NCBI RefSeq assembly: GCF_016906535.1
Contig: NC_057373.1
Coordinates: 2,790,001 to 2,854,000 of the forward strand
DNA: 64,000 bases
Direction of reading: 5' to 3'
DNA from: Rhizoctonia solani
Lineage: Eukaryota; Basidiomycota; Agaricomycetes; Cantharellales; Ceratobasidiaceae
This document shows positions 22,379 to 33,792 of this stretch, in pieces. The notes under the pieces are model-generated. The model had not been told where the DNA came from, did not search any database, and worked only from the letters and a program-made list of their open reading frames with translations. Position 1 is the stretch's first letter, and the number at the start of each line of letters is the position of its first letter. A program made the translations under genes and the position numbers.

Positions 22379-23087
22379 TCCCAAGTTTTCAATCCTTTTT
22401 TTTGTTGTCTCTTGCCAAACCAAGTAATGAATCAATATATGCAGTTGAAACTCAAATATTCAAATTTGATCGTACGAGGGTAAGCGGGATTTATTTGCGC
22501 CGACATCCGATGATCAATTACAAGGTTCAACAGTGTTGAAGGCCACACTCATAGTCGCAAGGAACAGTGTGCTGTGCCTTGCAACCCGTTGTTTTCTCAT
22601 GGACGGAGAGACGCTCCACATGTTGTTCTTTGTTGAGATGGAATCGATGCCATGCGTCGCGTCGTCATATCAATCAGCCGGAGGCGCCGTGTATACAACT
22701 TGGCCTACGCAACTTCCAAATGGAACGAAATGAAGAGAAAAAACACACACTCGAGCCTTATCGATTAAAAATGCGTTGAGATTACACAACCAAATCCAAT
22801 TTTCATCGAGTCAATTTTTACATAAAACAACTAACACACAAATCCAAGCCTTGAGAGATCGAGATCGAGGGGGGAAAACGTACAACTAACTCGCAGGGGG
22901 ATGAGGACGGAATAAAGACAATTGAGTATATACTGTAAAGGAGAAAAAAAGCAAGCAGCGCGAGTGGATGAGGGGGTAAAGGGGGAGGGGTCCGGTTAGC
23001 CCAGCTTTAACCGAAAATGCCGGCGATAAGTAAGTTGCTACAAACAAAGATTGCGATTGGCTCTATCGTGAAAAAGAAAGCGTGGAT
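22379..23087. other. Convergent intergenic region before the cyclin gene
   Basis: 3' flanks of BTB copy 4 and the PHO80-like cyclin. Low-complexity A- and G-rich patches occur around 22730-22990. No gene recognised. Confidence 0.5.
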
Positions 23088-24656
23088 CTACGTTCGTTGG
23101 CGTGGTGCGTCGTGGTCGGGTTCTTCGACCGTGTTGGTGCTCGCGGCGTCGTCTTCGCCCTCGGTCATGGCGCTCTCGGAGCTAGACCAGTGAGCACGGA
23201 TGGTATCTTCGTCGGTTGTGCTTCCGTAGCCGCTCTCGGAAGCATCAACAGAGTAAATTGAGGCCGCGTCGCTGTTTACGGCCGTCTGGATGGGGGTCGA
23301 GGATGAGCCGCGTTGTTGGGCGTTCCAGGCACGGGCTTCAATGTCGTGGTGAGATGTTTTGGGGAAAGAGTTGGTTGAAAAGCTCGTAGAGAGGTGACTG
23401 GGACTTGCTCCCGCGGGGGCAGGTGGGTTGGACCGGGGCTGGAGTTGAAGGTGGGCGGGTCGGTGTGTTTGGGATTGGGATTGGGGACGGGCGGCGGGTG
23501 GAGCGGGCACGAGTGGGGTATGAGGTGATGGTGGAGCAAGTGCGGTGGGTGGTGGGGCGGTGGCAGAGGGCGCAAAAGCCTCTTCTGGAGACATACCGGC
23601 CGAGTAACGCAACAGTTGCTCTGCATATCGTTGCATCTCGTCGATAGGGATGCTCAGCCTATATGAAAAGATCGACAGGGCGGGAGGTGAGATGAGATAA
23701 TGTGGGATTTGATATCGCGGGAGATGGACCGTACCTAAAGTCGTTGAGGAGAAGAAAGTGAAGTTCGAGCTGGTTGAGCTCTGTCTGGGGCAGACCGCCG
23801 ACTTTTGCATAACGAGAATTGGTGTAAAATACATCAGAAAAGAATTTGGATGCGACGGTGACTCCAGCGATGAGCAGACGATGGATGTTGTAGCTATCGA
23901 TGGTGAGTGTGCGGTGGGAAGAGGGGGTATGAGGAAGGGCACAGTCGGTAGCGAGCCTTGACATGCTGGAGAGAGGTGAGCGACAGATGGGAGCGAGGTA
24001 ATCTAGACTTACCGGTCGAAATAGACGAGCAAGCCGAGGAAAACCTCGTTTGTGGTTGGACAGTATTTGAGAATGCGCAACAAATACTGCTCAATGGAAA
24101 TACTCGGAATGTTTCTGGCATGGAAGGCAAGGGAAGCAGCGGGAGTCGCGAGGGCGTTGCGGGATGCACTCGTCAGCTGGGACCACATAGGCGAGCGGGT
24201 GTCTGGGGACTCGGACGGCGGTGTGAGCGGGGTCTGCGGCGTGGACTGGGGTCTTAGTTTGTCGTTTTCCGTCGTTATTTGCGTCAAGAGGGCCGCCAGG
24301 AGACGCAGCAGGTCCGTCGAGGGATATGCACCCAGGTCGAGCGATCCATCGGCCAATCGCTGCATCCGGGCCACCGTGGGCCGATTCGCCGTCGTGGCCG
24401 TGGGCACATTGGGCGTTGCAGTGGGCGTGGGCGTCGCTGCTGGTGCCGTGGGGGCCGCCGCAGGGGTGCTGGTCGTCGCTGGCTCCGTCGTGGTCGGCGC
24501 TGAGCTCGTGGTCGTTGTAGCTGCAGTCGCAGTCGCGGTCGTGGTCGTAGGTGGTCGCCGCACCTCCTGTGTGCGAGAAGAAGACACGGATCGATGCGCT
24601 CGTTCACTGCGGCCGACGTGGGACGAGGGTCCGTGCGGGGGGGCAAGTGCAATCAT
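23088..24656 (-). CDS. PHO80-like cyclin
   Basis: Three main exons. The first (ATG at 24654-24656) has a Thr/Ala/Pro-rich disordered leader of about 75 residues, then LRLLAALLTQITTENDKL and the cyclin-box start IPSISIEQYLLRILKYCPTT with NEVFLGLLVYFDR. The second carries the diagnostic Pho80 block DSYNIHRLLIAGVTVASKFF and YTNSRYAKVGGLPQTELNQL with ELHFLLLNDFR. The last exon reads LSIPIDEMQRYAEQLLRY and then a long Ser/Pro/Gln-rich tail ending DHDAPRQRT. Pho80/PCL cyclins activate the Pho85 kinase and control phosphate and nutrient signalling as well as polarity. The tail, about 180 residues, is longer than in yeast Pho80. It is divergent from the Polo kinase gene. Confidence 0.85.
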
Positions 24657-24867
24657 AACTATCGTCGGTGAGGGTGGGTGGAGAAAGGAAGCACAAATAG
24701 GCACGTGCGTCCCCGCAATAAGCGCCCCCCTAATGCGTTATCAAATGTTAGTCATACACGTCACGTGTGTGCGCGATGCGATGGATGGCTTAGGGTCTCT
24801 GTGCCCAACAACGACGCCGACCGCGACGGACCATCTGCCATCCCAGTGCTATCCACCGCTGACTACC
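24657..24867. promoter_or_regulatory. Cyclin/Polo kinase bidirectional promoter with two CACGTG sites
   Basis: The 211 bp between the two divergent ATGs contain CACGTG at 24702-24707 and 24762-24767. CACGTG is the E-box bound by bHLH factors of the Pho4/Cbf1 type in fungi. Whether these sites are used is not known. Confidence 0.5.
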
Positions 24868-27679
24868 ATGGAGAGAGACCGCCCTGCCTCACCGCCACCG
24901 CCCAAGGAAAAGACTGTCCCTCCGTCGCCTCCTGGCGTTATTCGAGACTCGATACGAAGCGTGGCCTACACGCGCGTTGGATTCCTCGGAGAGGTGCTTA
25001 TATTACATTTACTCTGAAATAATGCTCACCCGAAATAGGGTGGCTTTGCCCGTGTCTATGAAGTACTCGACGCACGCGGTGGCCGTCACGCGATCAAGTG
25101 CGTCGCCAAATCATCCCTCAAGAGCAAGAAGAGCAGGACCAAGGTGAGCATACTCCCCATTCCATTTCCCAATCGCTCACCGCCCACTCAGCTCTACGCA
25201 GAAATAAAGCTCCATCGCGCTCTCCAGCATCCCAATATCGTTGGATTCGAAGAGTGCTTTGAAGACGATGACAACGTTTACATGACCCTTGAGCTCTGCG
25301 AGGTCGGGAGTATGATGGACATGCTCCGTCGTCGGAAACGATATACCGAGCCCGAAGCACGTTTTTTCTTAATCCAGGTCATCGGCGCCTGTCAATATAT
25401 GCACTCCCACCAGGTCATCCATCGTGATCTCAAGCTTGGAAACTTATTCCTTGACCGAGAGATGAACGTTAAAGTCGGTGACTTTGGTTTGGCCGCCTTG
25501 ATTGAGAAGCCAGGCGAACGCAAAAAGTGAGTTGCCAATTCCCGCTTTGAGCGAGTTTTGAATCCCCGGTCCAGGACCATTTGCGGTACACCCAACTATA
25601 TGCACCCGAAGTCTTATTCGACACGGCCAATGGACACAGTTTCGAAGTAGACACATGGTCCATCGGGGTTATCTTGTAAGCCCCATGAATTCACCCACCT
25701 TCCTTTTATTCGGCTAACCCTCTTTAGGTATACACTTGTAGTTGGCAAACCTCCCTTTCAAACCAAAGACGTCAAAACCATCTACAAACGCATCCGCGAC
25801 AACCAATACGAGTTTCCACCCGAACGACCCATCTCGCCCGACGCCCAAAACCTCATCTCGGCCATCCTCACGCCCATACCAGAGGAACGTCCGAGCCTGA
25901 TCGAGATTCTCGAGCACCCGTTTTTCACGCAAGGCATCGTCCCTTCGCACATCCCCATCTCGGCCCAGGACGTCGCCCCCTCGTTTAGGAATGTGTCCAG
26001 GTCCGCGTCGAGGGCGAACTTGAGGCGATTGCGCGCGTTGGCGGGTGTACCCGAGGACGACGACCCAAGCGTCTCGATGAACACGTCCATCGCGCCCGAG
26101 AGGAGGGGTATCAAGACTAGCATGGCTCCCTCGGCCGTGCAGCAAGAGCGCGAATTCCAAAAGGTCATCAACCCGGGAAGTCCTATTTCCGCGCTCCTCA
26201 GTTCGGCCCGCCAACCCTTGCTCGTCGCCCCCCATCTGGACGGATCGACACCGGGCCAAACGCATACGGGCCGTGCACGCGAGCAGCCGTTGTACCGCAA
26301 GTTGGCGGCTGCTGCTGCTGCCCAGGGTACCGGCGCGTCATCGGTAAACGCAAACGGTCGCGGAGGAAGCGGGCTCAGGCCGTTGCAGGAAGAACAAGAA
26401 CAAGACGACCTCGTCCCGATGCGGAACAATCGCGAGCTCGAGTCGCTCAAGGCGCGGATCGTGGCGCAGATGGCCGCTGGAGAGAGGGAAGAGGGAGCAG
26501 AGGAAGAAGAGTTTGTGAATGCGGGCGAGGTCGAAGCTGATGCGGAGATGGACGGACTGGTTGCACGGGTCGGGGAAGCAAGACTTGAGAATGGTAGTGG
26601 TAGTGGTGGCGGCGCTGGTGGTAGCGCGAGCGGCGCGGCGGAAGAGAAAAAGCGGTCGAGCGGAAAGGAAAAGATGAGCATTGCGCCGATTTTGCCCAGT
26701 GGTACGAGGGACGATGTGGATGCAGTTATGGAAGGAGCAGAGGGGCGAGCGAATACGTTTGATGCAGTCGCATTGACGTTGGCTGCCGCATTTGCGGGCA
26801 AGGATGCTGGAAAGGTGTGGCGGGATCCTGGTGCGTTTCTGCATTGTCGTTTCTGTGATGATTCGAATTAACCGTTCTCCTAGCGCTGGACACTGGATTG
26901 ACGCGACCCAGAGTTTTCATCGTTTCGTGGGTCGATTATTGTAACAAGTACGGAATGGGATACGCACTGGCCGACGGCTCAGTCGGTGTTCACTTTAATG
27001 ATAGCACATCTATCGTGCTAGCTCCTAACAAAATGTAAGTCCTACAGCTCCCGTTCATGCTACCTAAATAACCCCAAACAGCAACCTAGACTATATCTCC
27101 TCCCGACGAAACGGCACCATCTACGTGCGCAAAAACTATACGATGCGCGAACATCCCGAAGATCTGAAATCCAAAGTCTACCTCTTGCGACATTTCGAAA
27201 AATACATGATGGAGCGGCTGTACGGTGACCCAGAATACGCGTTTGAAGACGTCGAGCGAACCAAAGGGATGGATTTTGTTCAAAAGTATTTGAGGATGAA
27301 GCATGTGATCGTATTCAAGATGAGCCACGAAGTCTTGCAGGTGTGTCCTCGGTCTCTCTTACAAGGCTTCCCCTTTGTATATGCGTTATGCTGACCTCTC
27401 TGCGTTGCCAAGTTCAACTTTTACGACCACTCGAAGCTCATCCTGGGCTCACAAGGCCACTCAATCACACACATTGACAAGCACTATACGATCACGCATT
27501 ATACCCTCTCTGGCGTGATGGCACGGGTCGTAGCAGGCGACTGGGCTGATGCGGCCGAAAAGAAATTCTACGATCGGCTGTTGAGTAAGCTCAAGTATTC
27601 GCGGGACGTGTTGCAGTCCATCCGGCGGTCGACGGCCAATGCAGGCTCTGGAGGGGCCGAGCCCGGCGATGGAGAGTAA
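24868..27679 (+). CDS. PLK1: Polo-like kinase (CDC5/PLK1 type)
   Basis: Serine/threonine kinase followed by two polo boxes. The kinase domain shows the Gly-rich loop GEGGFARVYEV split by an intron, the catalytic lysine in HAIKCVAKSS, HRDLKLGNLFLD, the VGDFGLAALIE metal-binding motif, and the activation segment TICGTPNY. At the APE motif the frame slips: TAT AT then GCACCCGAAGTC, one base short (near 25601). Downstream exons continue VDTWSIGVIL, YTLVVGKPPFQTKDVKTIYK. A linker of about 250 residues precedes polo box 1 (FIVSWVDYCNKYGMGYALAD) and polo box 2 (FNFYDHSKLILGSQGHSITH). PLKs drive mitotic entry, spindle function and cytokinesis. ATG is 24868-24870; the TAA at 27677-27679 overlaps a GTAAGT, so a tiny extra exon is possible. 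Confidence 0.9.
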
Positions 27680-27966
27680 GTTACTGTTTCTGTCGTTGGG
27701 TTCGCGTATTGGGTTATATATTCTCTCTCCTTACTCTTGCTTTCGGCTTCCTCCTTTGTGCATGTTGTACACACACACACTATTAGTCAGTAACCCCTCC
27801 ACGCTTTGATTGTCTATACATGCTCTTTCTTTTCCTCCATTTCTCATGCCCATCTGTGTAAACTTGTGGAATAGGGTGCACGTTATACCGAAACTGCATT
27901 AAAGTGAATTATATACTAGAAAGCGAGATACACCCTGTTGAGGTGGAGGATACAAATACAAGCAGG

Positions 27967-30900
27967 CTATTGCGTAACTGGAGTGCGACAATGTGGACAA
28001 GCAGGAGCATCCTGTCGGACAAACCAAGACATGATGCAGTTTGTGTGGAAGCTATGGAGACAAGGGAGAAGTACCGCGCTCTCGTTATTCTATTGATTAC
28101 CCGTTTCATCAGTCGTTTTTTTGTCTGTTTATAATTAGTACGAACCCTTACCTTGAACTGGGTAAGGCAAATTCCGCATTTGTCCACTCCTACACCCATG
28201 AGTGAAAGTTTGAGTTTAACTCGACCGTCTTTCATAACTCGTCGACGCTGAATCTCGATTAGTCCTACATTCAGGTCGAAATCGGGCCGGGGGACCGGAG
28301 GGTGTGCTGGGCCGAGGACTTCGCCCACCGCGAGAAGTTGCTAGAGAAGGGTCAAGACCGGTTGTCAGACGGGGAGAAAGAGGGAGCGCTTACTTCATAG
28401 TTGGCACCCTGGCGCGAGGCCTCGTTCTCTTCAAGGCGCGAAATGAGCAAGTCTAGGTCCGTGTATTCGAAGTCATCTGCTAAATGAGCTGGTGGTGAAA
28501 CTGTGGTAGAGGCTGTAGCTGCGGTTGTAGGCATAGAACCTGATGGGCCCGAGTCTGAGTCTTGTGGCTGACTTGGCACCGGGGATAGGGGGTGGTATAT
28601 AGATGATGTTGTAGATGATTGACGGGTCATGGAAGGTGCAGAGACATGCGGACTCAAGAACGAATCCTCGAATGGGTTGACCTCGGGCTCCCGGCTCGAT
28701 GGTCCTGCCACCGTCTCTGAGGGAATACTAGGTAAAGGGGGAGATCTCTCGCCGAACGCTCCTGAACCTGGCGGTCGGCTTTGATATTCAGAATTTCCTA
28801 CATTAGGTTGATCCAACCAGATGACCTCTGCATCAGGAATGATTTCAAGTTTTCCATCAGGCCCAACTCGAGCAGGTACGAGAGCCTGTGCCTGTATATG
28901 TGCAGAGGTTGGGCGCTCTGGCCGCTGAGGTAGGGGGGTAGCGAATGGCCTGGTCCCAGCCTCGTTCTGAGGAGAAGCTCGTAGAGGAGATGCGTCAACG
29001 TCTTGGGGTATTATGCTGATTGCCCGTGATAGTGACCTTGGCCGAGTGACTGCTGAGGACGAGTGATTGGCTATATGCGTATCTACTAGTACCCTAAGTG
29101 CCTCTGTTACAACACTGCCCGAGTGCGTTGGAGAGAGCATAGGCACCTGGGTTTGCAAGTTCATGGACACAGGACGGTCTGATTGCAAAGGTCCAGGTAT
29201 GGGGAGCGGTCCAGATCCGAGACGATTACCTTGAGAAATCGGAGACGCAGCAGTCGGCAACACCATACTAGCTGGGCGTGACGGCCGAACTGTGGCCTGG
29301 GTGGTTGCATGTAAACTAACTGGGCGGGTTGGTGGTCTTGGCCTTTGAATCGGTACAGGTGGTCGTATGGCTGTATGCGGATCTGTCGGTACATCCGATG
29401 CTTCTGCTCCACTTGCTGACACTTGCTGGGGTTGGACATCTGAGCTTTCAAGGCCGGGTACTATCTCGGATGTACTGTTCGCAGGTCGAGCCGGAACATT
29501 GTCCAAAGTGGTTTGTGATCTTGGGCGAGGTCGGGGTGGTATGGGCGGTGGAACTTTGGGAGCGTTTGCGAGAAGCGACTCGTATGCAGATATACGCGCT
29601 GCTACACCTGAGCCCACTTGGCGCTGAAGAGGGCGTGGTGGAGGCGGTGGTGGGGGGCGACGAGAAATAGCAGTAGAGGACGATTGGGATACGTCGGCTG
29701 TTAATGGCGCTGAGGGGGGAGAAGTTACAGGTGCGATTGGTGTTGCAGGAGATTCAAGCTTTGGTGATGGTGGACGAGGACGGGAAGGGGACCGGGATGG
29801 ACTGGCGCTCCTGAAAGTTGATGTTATCCTGGATGGCGATGCCCCTGAAGTGGCCTCTTGGGATGATACAGCTGAACGTGTTGAATGAACATGGGGAAAA
29901 GGAGTGTTTCGAAAAACGGTTTCGACGGGTCTTTCCGCTGTCGCTTGAGAAGACCCGTCTTCAGTTCTTGGCCGGATCTCTCGAATAGGGGAGCGTTCTC
30001 GGCGAAATTCAGGCGTAGTGGTACGCTCCGGTGAACTGTCTAACCTCAGCCTTGTGGTGAACAGGAGTGAAGTAAGAGGCACCTCGGAATTAGATGGTGT
30101 CTCTTGTACAGACGCTTTCCTCGAGTTCGTAGGTTCAGTGTGAATAAGTTGACTCGACGTACTTGTACTTGGCACATCCAACTCCGCAGGCCTGGGCGTC
30201 TGAGATTCCGTCGGAGCGTTACGTACGGGCTGTCCTGCGTCATGATCTGCCAGTGCTCCATTGGTTCTGGTAGGAGTATCGATGAGGTCGGGAGACTTGG
30301 AAGGAACTGGAGGTCCAGGAGTTTGTGGGGTTTCACTAGTCCTTGGCGAATTGGTCATTGAAAGAGGCAAGGCCATACCGGACGGTGAAGGTGATAGGTT
30401 TTGTGGCGTCAAGAAGTTGGACGCAGTTACAGACGTGGCAGTCGGAGAGCTGGGAACAGTGGCTGGTGAAGATTCTCTGGGTATTGACTCTTCATTATCA
30501 GCCCCTAGTGCCACTTCAGAGCCCGAGCGTTGCTTCAAGTTTCTCTCGTATTCCCGCCTTACTCTCTCCTCCAAACTAAGCCCCAGAAGTCTATCTCGTT
30601 CCCAGGGTGTAGAAGTAGTAATAGGATCGTGTGCAGGATCCGATAGTGAAGGAGGGGCTGAAACCAAAAACATTGGAGAAGGTGGGTCATTTGACCTGGG
30701 TAGTTCATTGGGTGGTGGTGAAGTTGGAGTAGACAAAGTGTTATTCTGGTCAAGGGCAAGAACTTCCTCGAAAGACGGTGGTGGGTAATCTGGATAAGGC
30801 GATGCTCTAACATCTGGATTAGAGACGGTACGAGCCTCTGAGCTCCGGCGGGGGCGACGAGGAGAACGTGGCTGGGACTCAGTGAGCATACGACTGGGGC

Positions 30901-31375
30901 CACTAGAACTACTGGGTCTAGCCAAAGTATCAGCCAGCGAAACAGAGCTCGTGGCGGCTTCTGGGTTTCTCCTTCTCCTAGGCTTGCGAGCTCGCCCTTG
31001 ATTGACTGGAGGTACTAAAGTTACCTGGCCTTACAACGCAAATAACCATAAGTGATCCCCACGCTAGTATCGAGGTGCTCACCATGGTGTCTCACAACGT
31101 TCGTAATGTAGGGCTGATCATCATATTCTTCCCCATGCTGGGTTCGATTAGGAGACAGTCCTCGCTGGCGGCTTCTTCGATTTGGCGAGCTATTTGGGAG
31201 AGGAAGAGACGTAGTAGATGTCAATACATTCGAGGCGACGCTGTACAGGGACGTCGTGGGTTCCGGAGGAGGCGGTCTAAGAAGCCCATATGGATCTTCG
31301 TTCGCTTCTCTTAGCGACTAGCTGTTTCAGCAACTAAATATGCTCACCGTGCAACGGAGGCCGAGGACGAGACAT
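27967..31375 (-). CDS. RING-H2 protein with long disordered N-terminal region
   Basis: About 1,000 codons. The start exon (ATG at 31373-31375) encodes MSRPRPPLH; the next carries LYSVASNVLTSTTSLPLPNS, and a very large exon follows that is Pro/Ser/Thr-rich and mostly disordered (for example RRPPPPPPPRPLQ). The C-terminal exons hold a RING-H2 finger: CGICLTQF, an intron, then NNESAVLLPCLHSFHTNCIM and PACPHCRTPVTQ before the stop at 27967-27969. The ligand order is C-x2-C...C-x-H-x2-H-x2-C...C-x2-C, the C3H2C3 type of E3 ubiquitin ligases. Substrates are unknown. The intron falls inside the finger between the second and third zinc ligands. A PPxY-like stretch, DYPPPSFEE, lies near the start of the large exon. 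Confidence 0.8.
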
Positions 31376-31694
31376 GGAGATTGGCGCTAAGAAAGGATCA
31401 AAATGATGTCAGAATAGGCCATCAGATGGACCCTATTTAGGCTATGTAAGCAGCAAGCTGTCATCTGGCTGCTGCGACTTACTGTGACCTTTGGTTGGGT
31501 TTGTTCTACTAACGCGGGGAATTGCACTCCCTCTTAACAACCTACATAACTTGCTTGAATATATAAAAATGTTCAATAAGTATACTGCACCTTCAAGGCT
31601 GGGGAAGCCATGCACGACTTTGTTGGACCTATCACTGAACTTCAGACAGAACATCGGGCAAAGTTATACAGAAAGCTAAAGATACCTACAGGCC
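31376..31694. other. RING gene promoter and left flank of the BTB relic
   Basis: About 320 bp without a gene. It holds the upstream region of the RING-H2 gene; no intact first exon of the BTB relic was recognised here. Confidence 0.45.
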
Positions 31695-32215
31695 AATGAA
31701 ATGAACTTTGAAGCTCCTGAGTCTCGGGTCTGCAAGCTCACTTTGTTAAACGAACTGGTTTGGAACATGCAATACCTTAATTCTCATAGTGATACCCCTC
31801 GCCACTGCCATGCACAAAAACGATAGTTTAGTTTCTAATTTCCTAGTCACGTTCGAGTTGCCAAGTACTTCGTTAATTCTGTGCCTTCCAACGACTGTTC
31901 ATGCACAGTCTGACCGAAAACCATAGCCCGAGCTATCAGATTTCAGCTCTGATACACTGATTTCCGCAGTTCGTATTTCAGCCTTATATGACTATCCTGC
32001 TCTACATTTGTTTCCGTCAAAAAATTAGAGACTCTATCTTCAAGTCCAATAAGGCGCTTCCGAATTGGACGAATGCCGAATCTCAAATCCTGGGAGGAAC
32101 GTGCACTTCCTGAACTTTCTGAACTTTCTGAAAGAGAAGAGAAAATCCCAAGGGGAAGGATAATGGTTTTGGGAACTGATATACGATGCATGCCTCCAGG
32201 TCGCAATCATGCGAG
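31695..32215 (+). pseudogene. Decayed BTB/POZ gene, relic of the right array
   Basis: Nucleotides resemble exons 2 and 3 of the two BTB genes downstream. About 31951-31985 reads LISAVRISALYDYPAL, matching LVSAARVSASYKYPALRAF of copy 6; CGAATTGGACG, CTCAAATCCTGGGAGGAACG and GAAAGAGAAGAG match further on. A stop follows the LHLFPSKN segment, later parts are out of frame, and a CTGAACTTT unit is duplicated near 32108-32126. Upstream, 31750-31915 shows weaker similarity to exon 2 (GAACTGGTTTGGAAC, ACTTCGTTA). There is no plausible start or BTB core, so the copy is dead. Confidence 0.7.
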
Positions 32216-32601
32216 AGAACCACCGGCACGATCTCATATGACTCTAATAAACTACATCCCAACCTCAAGCGCCCTACGGTCTAAAGCCGATGATGTGAAT
32301 AGCCCCGATTGATATCGCGAAGTTGTATTCAGTATTCGTGTACAGCTTTGGTTGATCGCACAACTAGGTTTTAAAAGTATACACCCTACGCCTTCCTAGA
32401 ATCGTATATTGAGATTAACGAAGGTAGCAAATATATGCAGCCAATTTAACCAGACTACATGCGTGTCCCCAAGAAAGGAAAAGAGCTCTTCGTCGCTGCC
32501 TAGATTCAACTTTACATAAGTCACAATCACGCAAGACCACCCCACTCGCCACTTGCCACTTACCACGCTAGCCACCATCTGTAGCGAGCATCGATTTCGA
32601 T
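32216..32601. other. Promoter region of BTB copy 5
   Basis: No gene recognised. Contains the leader of copy 5 and the degenerate 3' flank of the relic. Confidence 0.45.
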
Positions 32602-33474
32602 ATGAACAAGTCAGACGCAGATCCGGGAGCCATAAAGCAAGCCAAAGATGCTTGTGGGGCTATTAACGACCACTCTTTGAACAATGCGCCTCAAAATCTA
32701 CCAAAGTCCTTAAAGACCATGTCCTCGTTGCTCAGCTTACGCGCATCTGCTGCATATACCACACATGATCTTACCGGAGTATGTATAAACCTTCAGGTAC
32801 GCAATTGTTGTTAGTAATGAAGCTGTAATTACGATCGAGCTGAACGTCCCCAGGTCAACAATGTGACTATCAAAGTTCATGAAAACCAAATTTCCAAGTT
32901 TGCTTACCTGTATGAATTGGTCAAGAAGGCGCGGCTCGCCAACCCTCAGGGTGATACCCTTACTATATGTGTGCAGGGTGGCAACGAGCTTGTACCCGAT
33001 TTTCTCAATACTTTCAAGATATTAAACACTTCGTTAGTACGCTTATAGTTCACTTGTGTACATCATCGCTAAAGAAATAAAACCAGTCCAATTGACAAGT
33101 CCGACAATTTTGGTACCGATATTCTTGTCTCCGCAGCTCGGATCGCAGATGCGTACAAACACCCAGCCCTACGCACGTTCTGCATCAAAAGATTAGAGGG
33201 GCTATCCATGAACTCTATGGAACGGCTCCGGATTGGACGCGCGCTTGATCTCAAGTCGTGGAAAGAGCGTGCATATGAAGAATTAATCGAACAGGACGAG
33301 ATCATTACTAAAGCAGATGCGCTAACGTTGAGGGTCGATGCATACTGGAAAATTACAAGCGAAAGAGAGGCTCGATCCAGAGAGGTTTTGGAACGTTACA
33401 AACGGGTACTCTTTGTGTGCGCAGTGATCGATACTTTGTTTCAACGTTTTATGTCCATTGTCACTGCCACATGA
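32602..33474 (+). CDS. BTB/POZ-family protein, copy 5, hydrophobic C-terminus
   Basis: Three exons. Exon 1 (ATG 32602-32604) reads MNKSDADPGAIKQAKDACG and ends DLTGVCINLQ. Exon 2 carries VNNVTIKVHENQISKFAYLY, ELVKKARLAN and LVPDFLNTFKILNTS, the diverged BTB core. Exon 3 has FGTDILVSAARIADAYKHPA, LRTFCIKRLEGLSMNSMERL and GRALDLKSWKERAYEELIEQ. The C-terminus (RVLFVCAVIDTLFQRFMSIV) is hydrophobic and may be a membrane anchor, instead of the charged helix of copies 1, 2 and 4. It is a close tandem paralogue of copy 6, whose start codon lies 1,191 bp downstream. The function is unknown. Confidence 0.75.
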
Positions 33475-33792
33475 TAGGGGTTAGTGTGGGTGGTTTATGA
33501 AGAATATTGGTGGCTACTCAATTAATTAAATAAGCAATGATATTGCGAAGTAGAACAATGTAAGTTCCTTGATAGCTACACACTTATAGCTAGAGCTTGC
33601 GTTTTTCACCGGCCCATAAAGGGCCTGGTCAGCTGGACTATGTGCCGCCCATGGCCAGAAATCGATTGTGTTGTCTGTATATGCGCTTCAAGTGGAGCTG
33701 TTATATAAGCCATGATCGAGTATTTGCTATAGCCACTTGTTACTTGCTATCTGCTACGCAAGTTCTCATTGATTCTGACCATTGCCACTGCT
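33475..33792. other. Spacer between BTB copies 5 and 6
   Basis: 318 bp without a gene. It includes the 3' flank of copy 5 and the leader of copy 6. Confidence 0.5.

Noticed and set aside
24052..25017. Long + strand open frame overlapping the cyclin leader (Val/Ala/Gly-rich)
   Set aside because: It is the antisense shadow of the Thr/Ala-rich cyclin leader; the Polo kinase ATG is inside its end but in its own frame context.
27769..27780. Short (AC)n run in the 3' flank of the Polo kinase gene
   Set aside because: Only about six dinucleotide units; a trivial microsatellite.
28352..30925. Long open frames on the opposite strand of the RING-H2 gene
   Set aside because: The coding strand is Pro/Ser-rich with a biased codon pattern, which leaves mirror frames open; they show no domain of their own.
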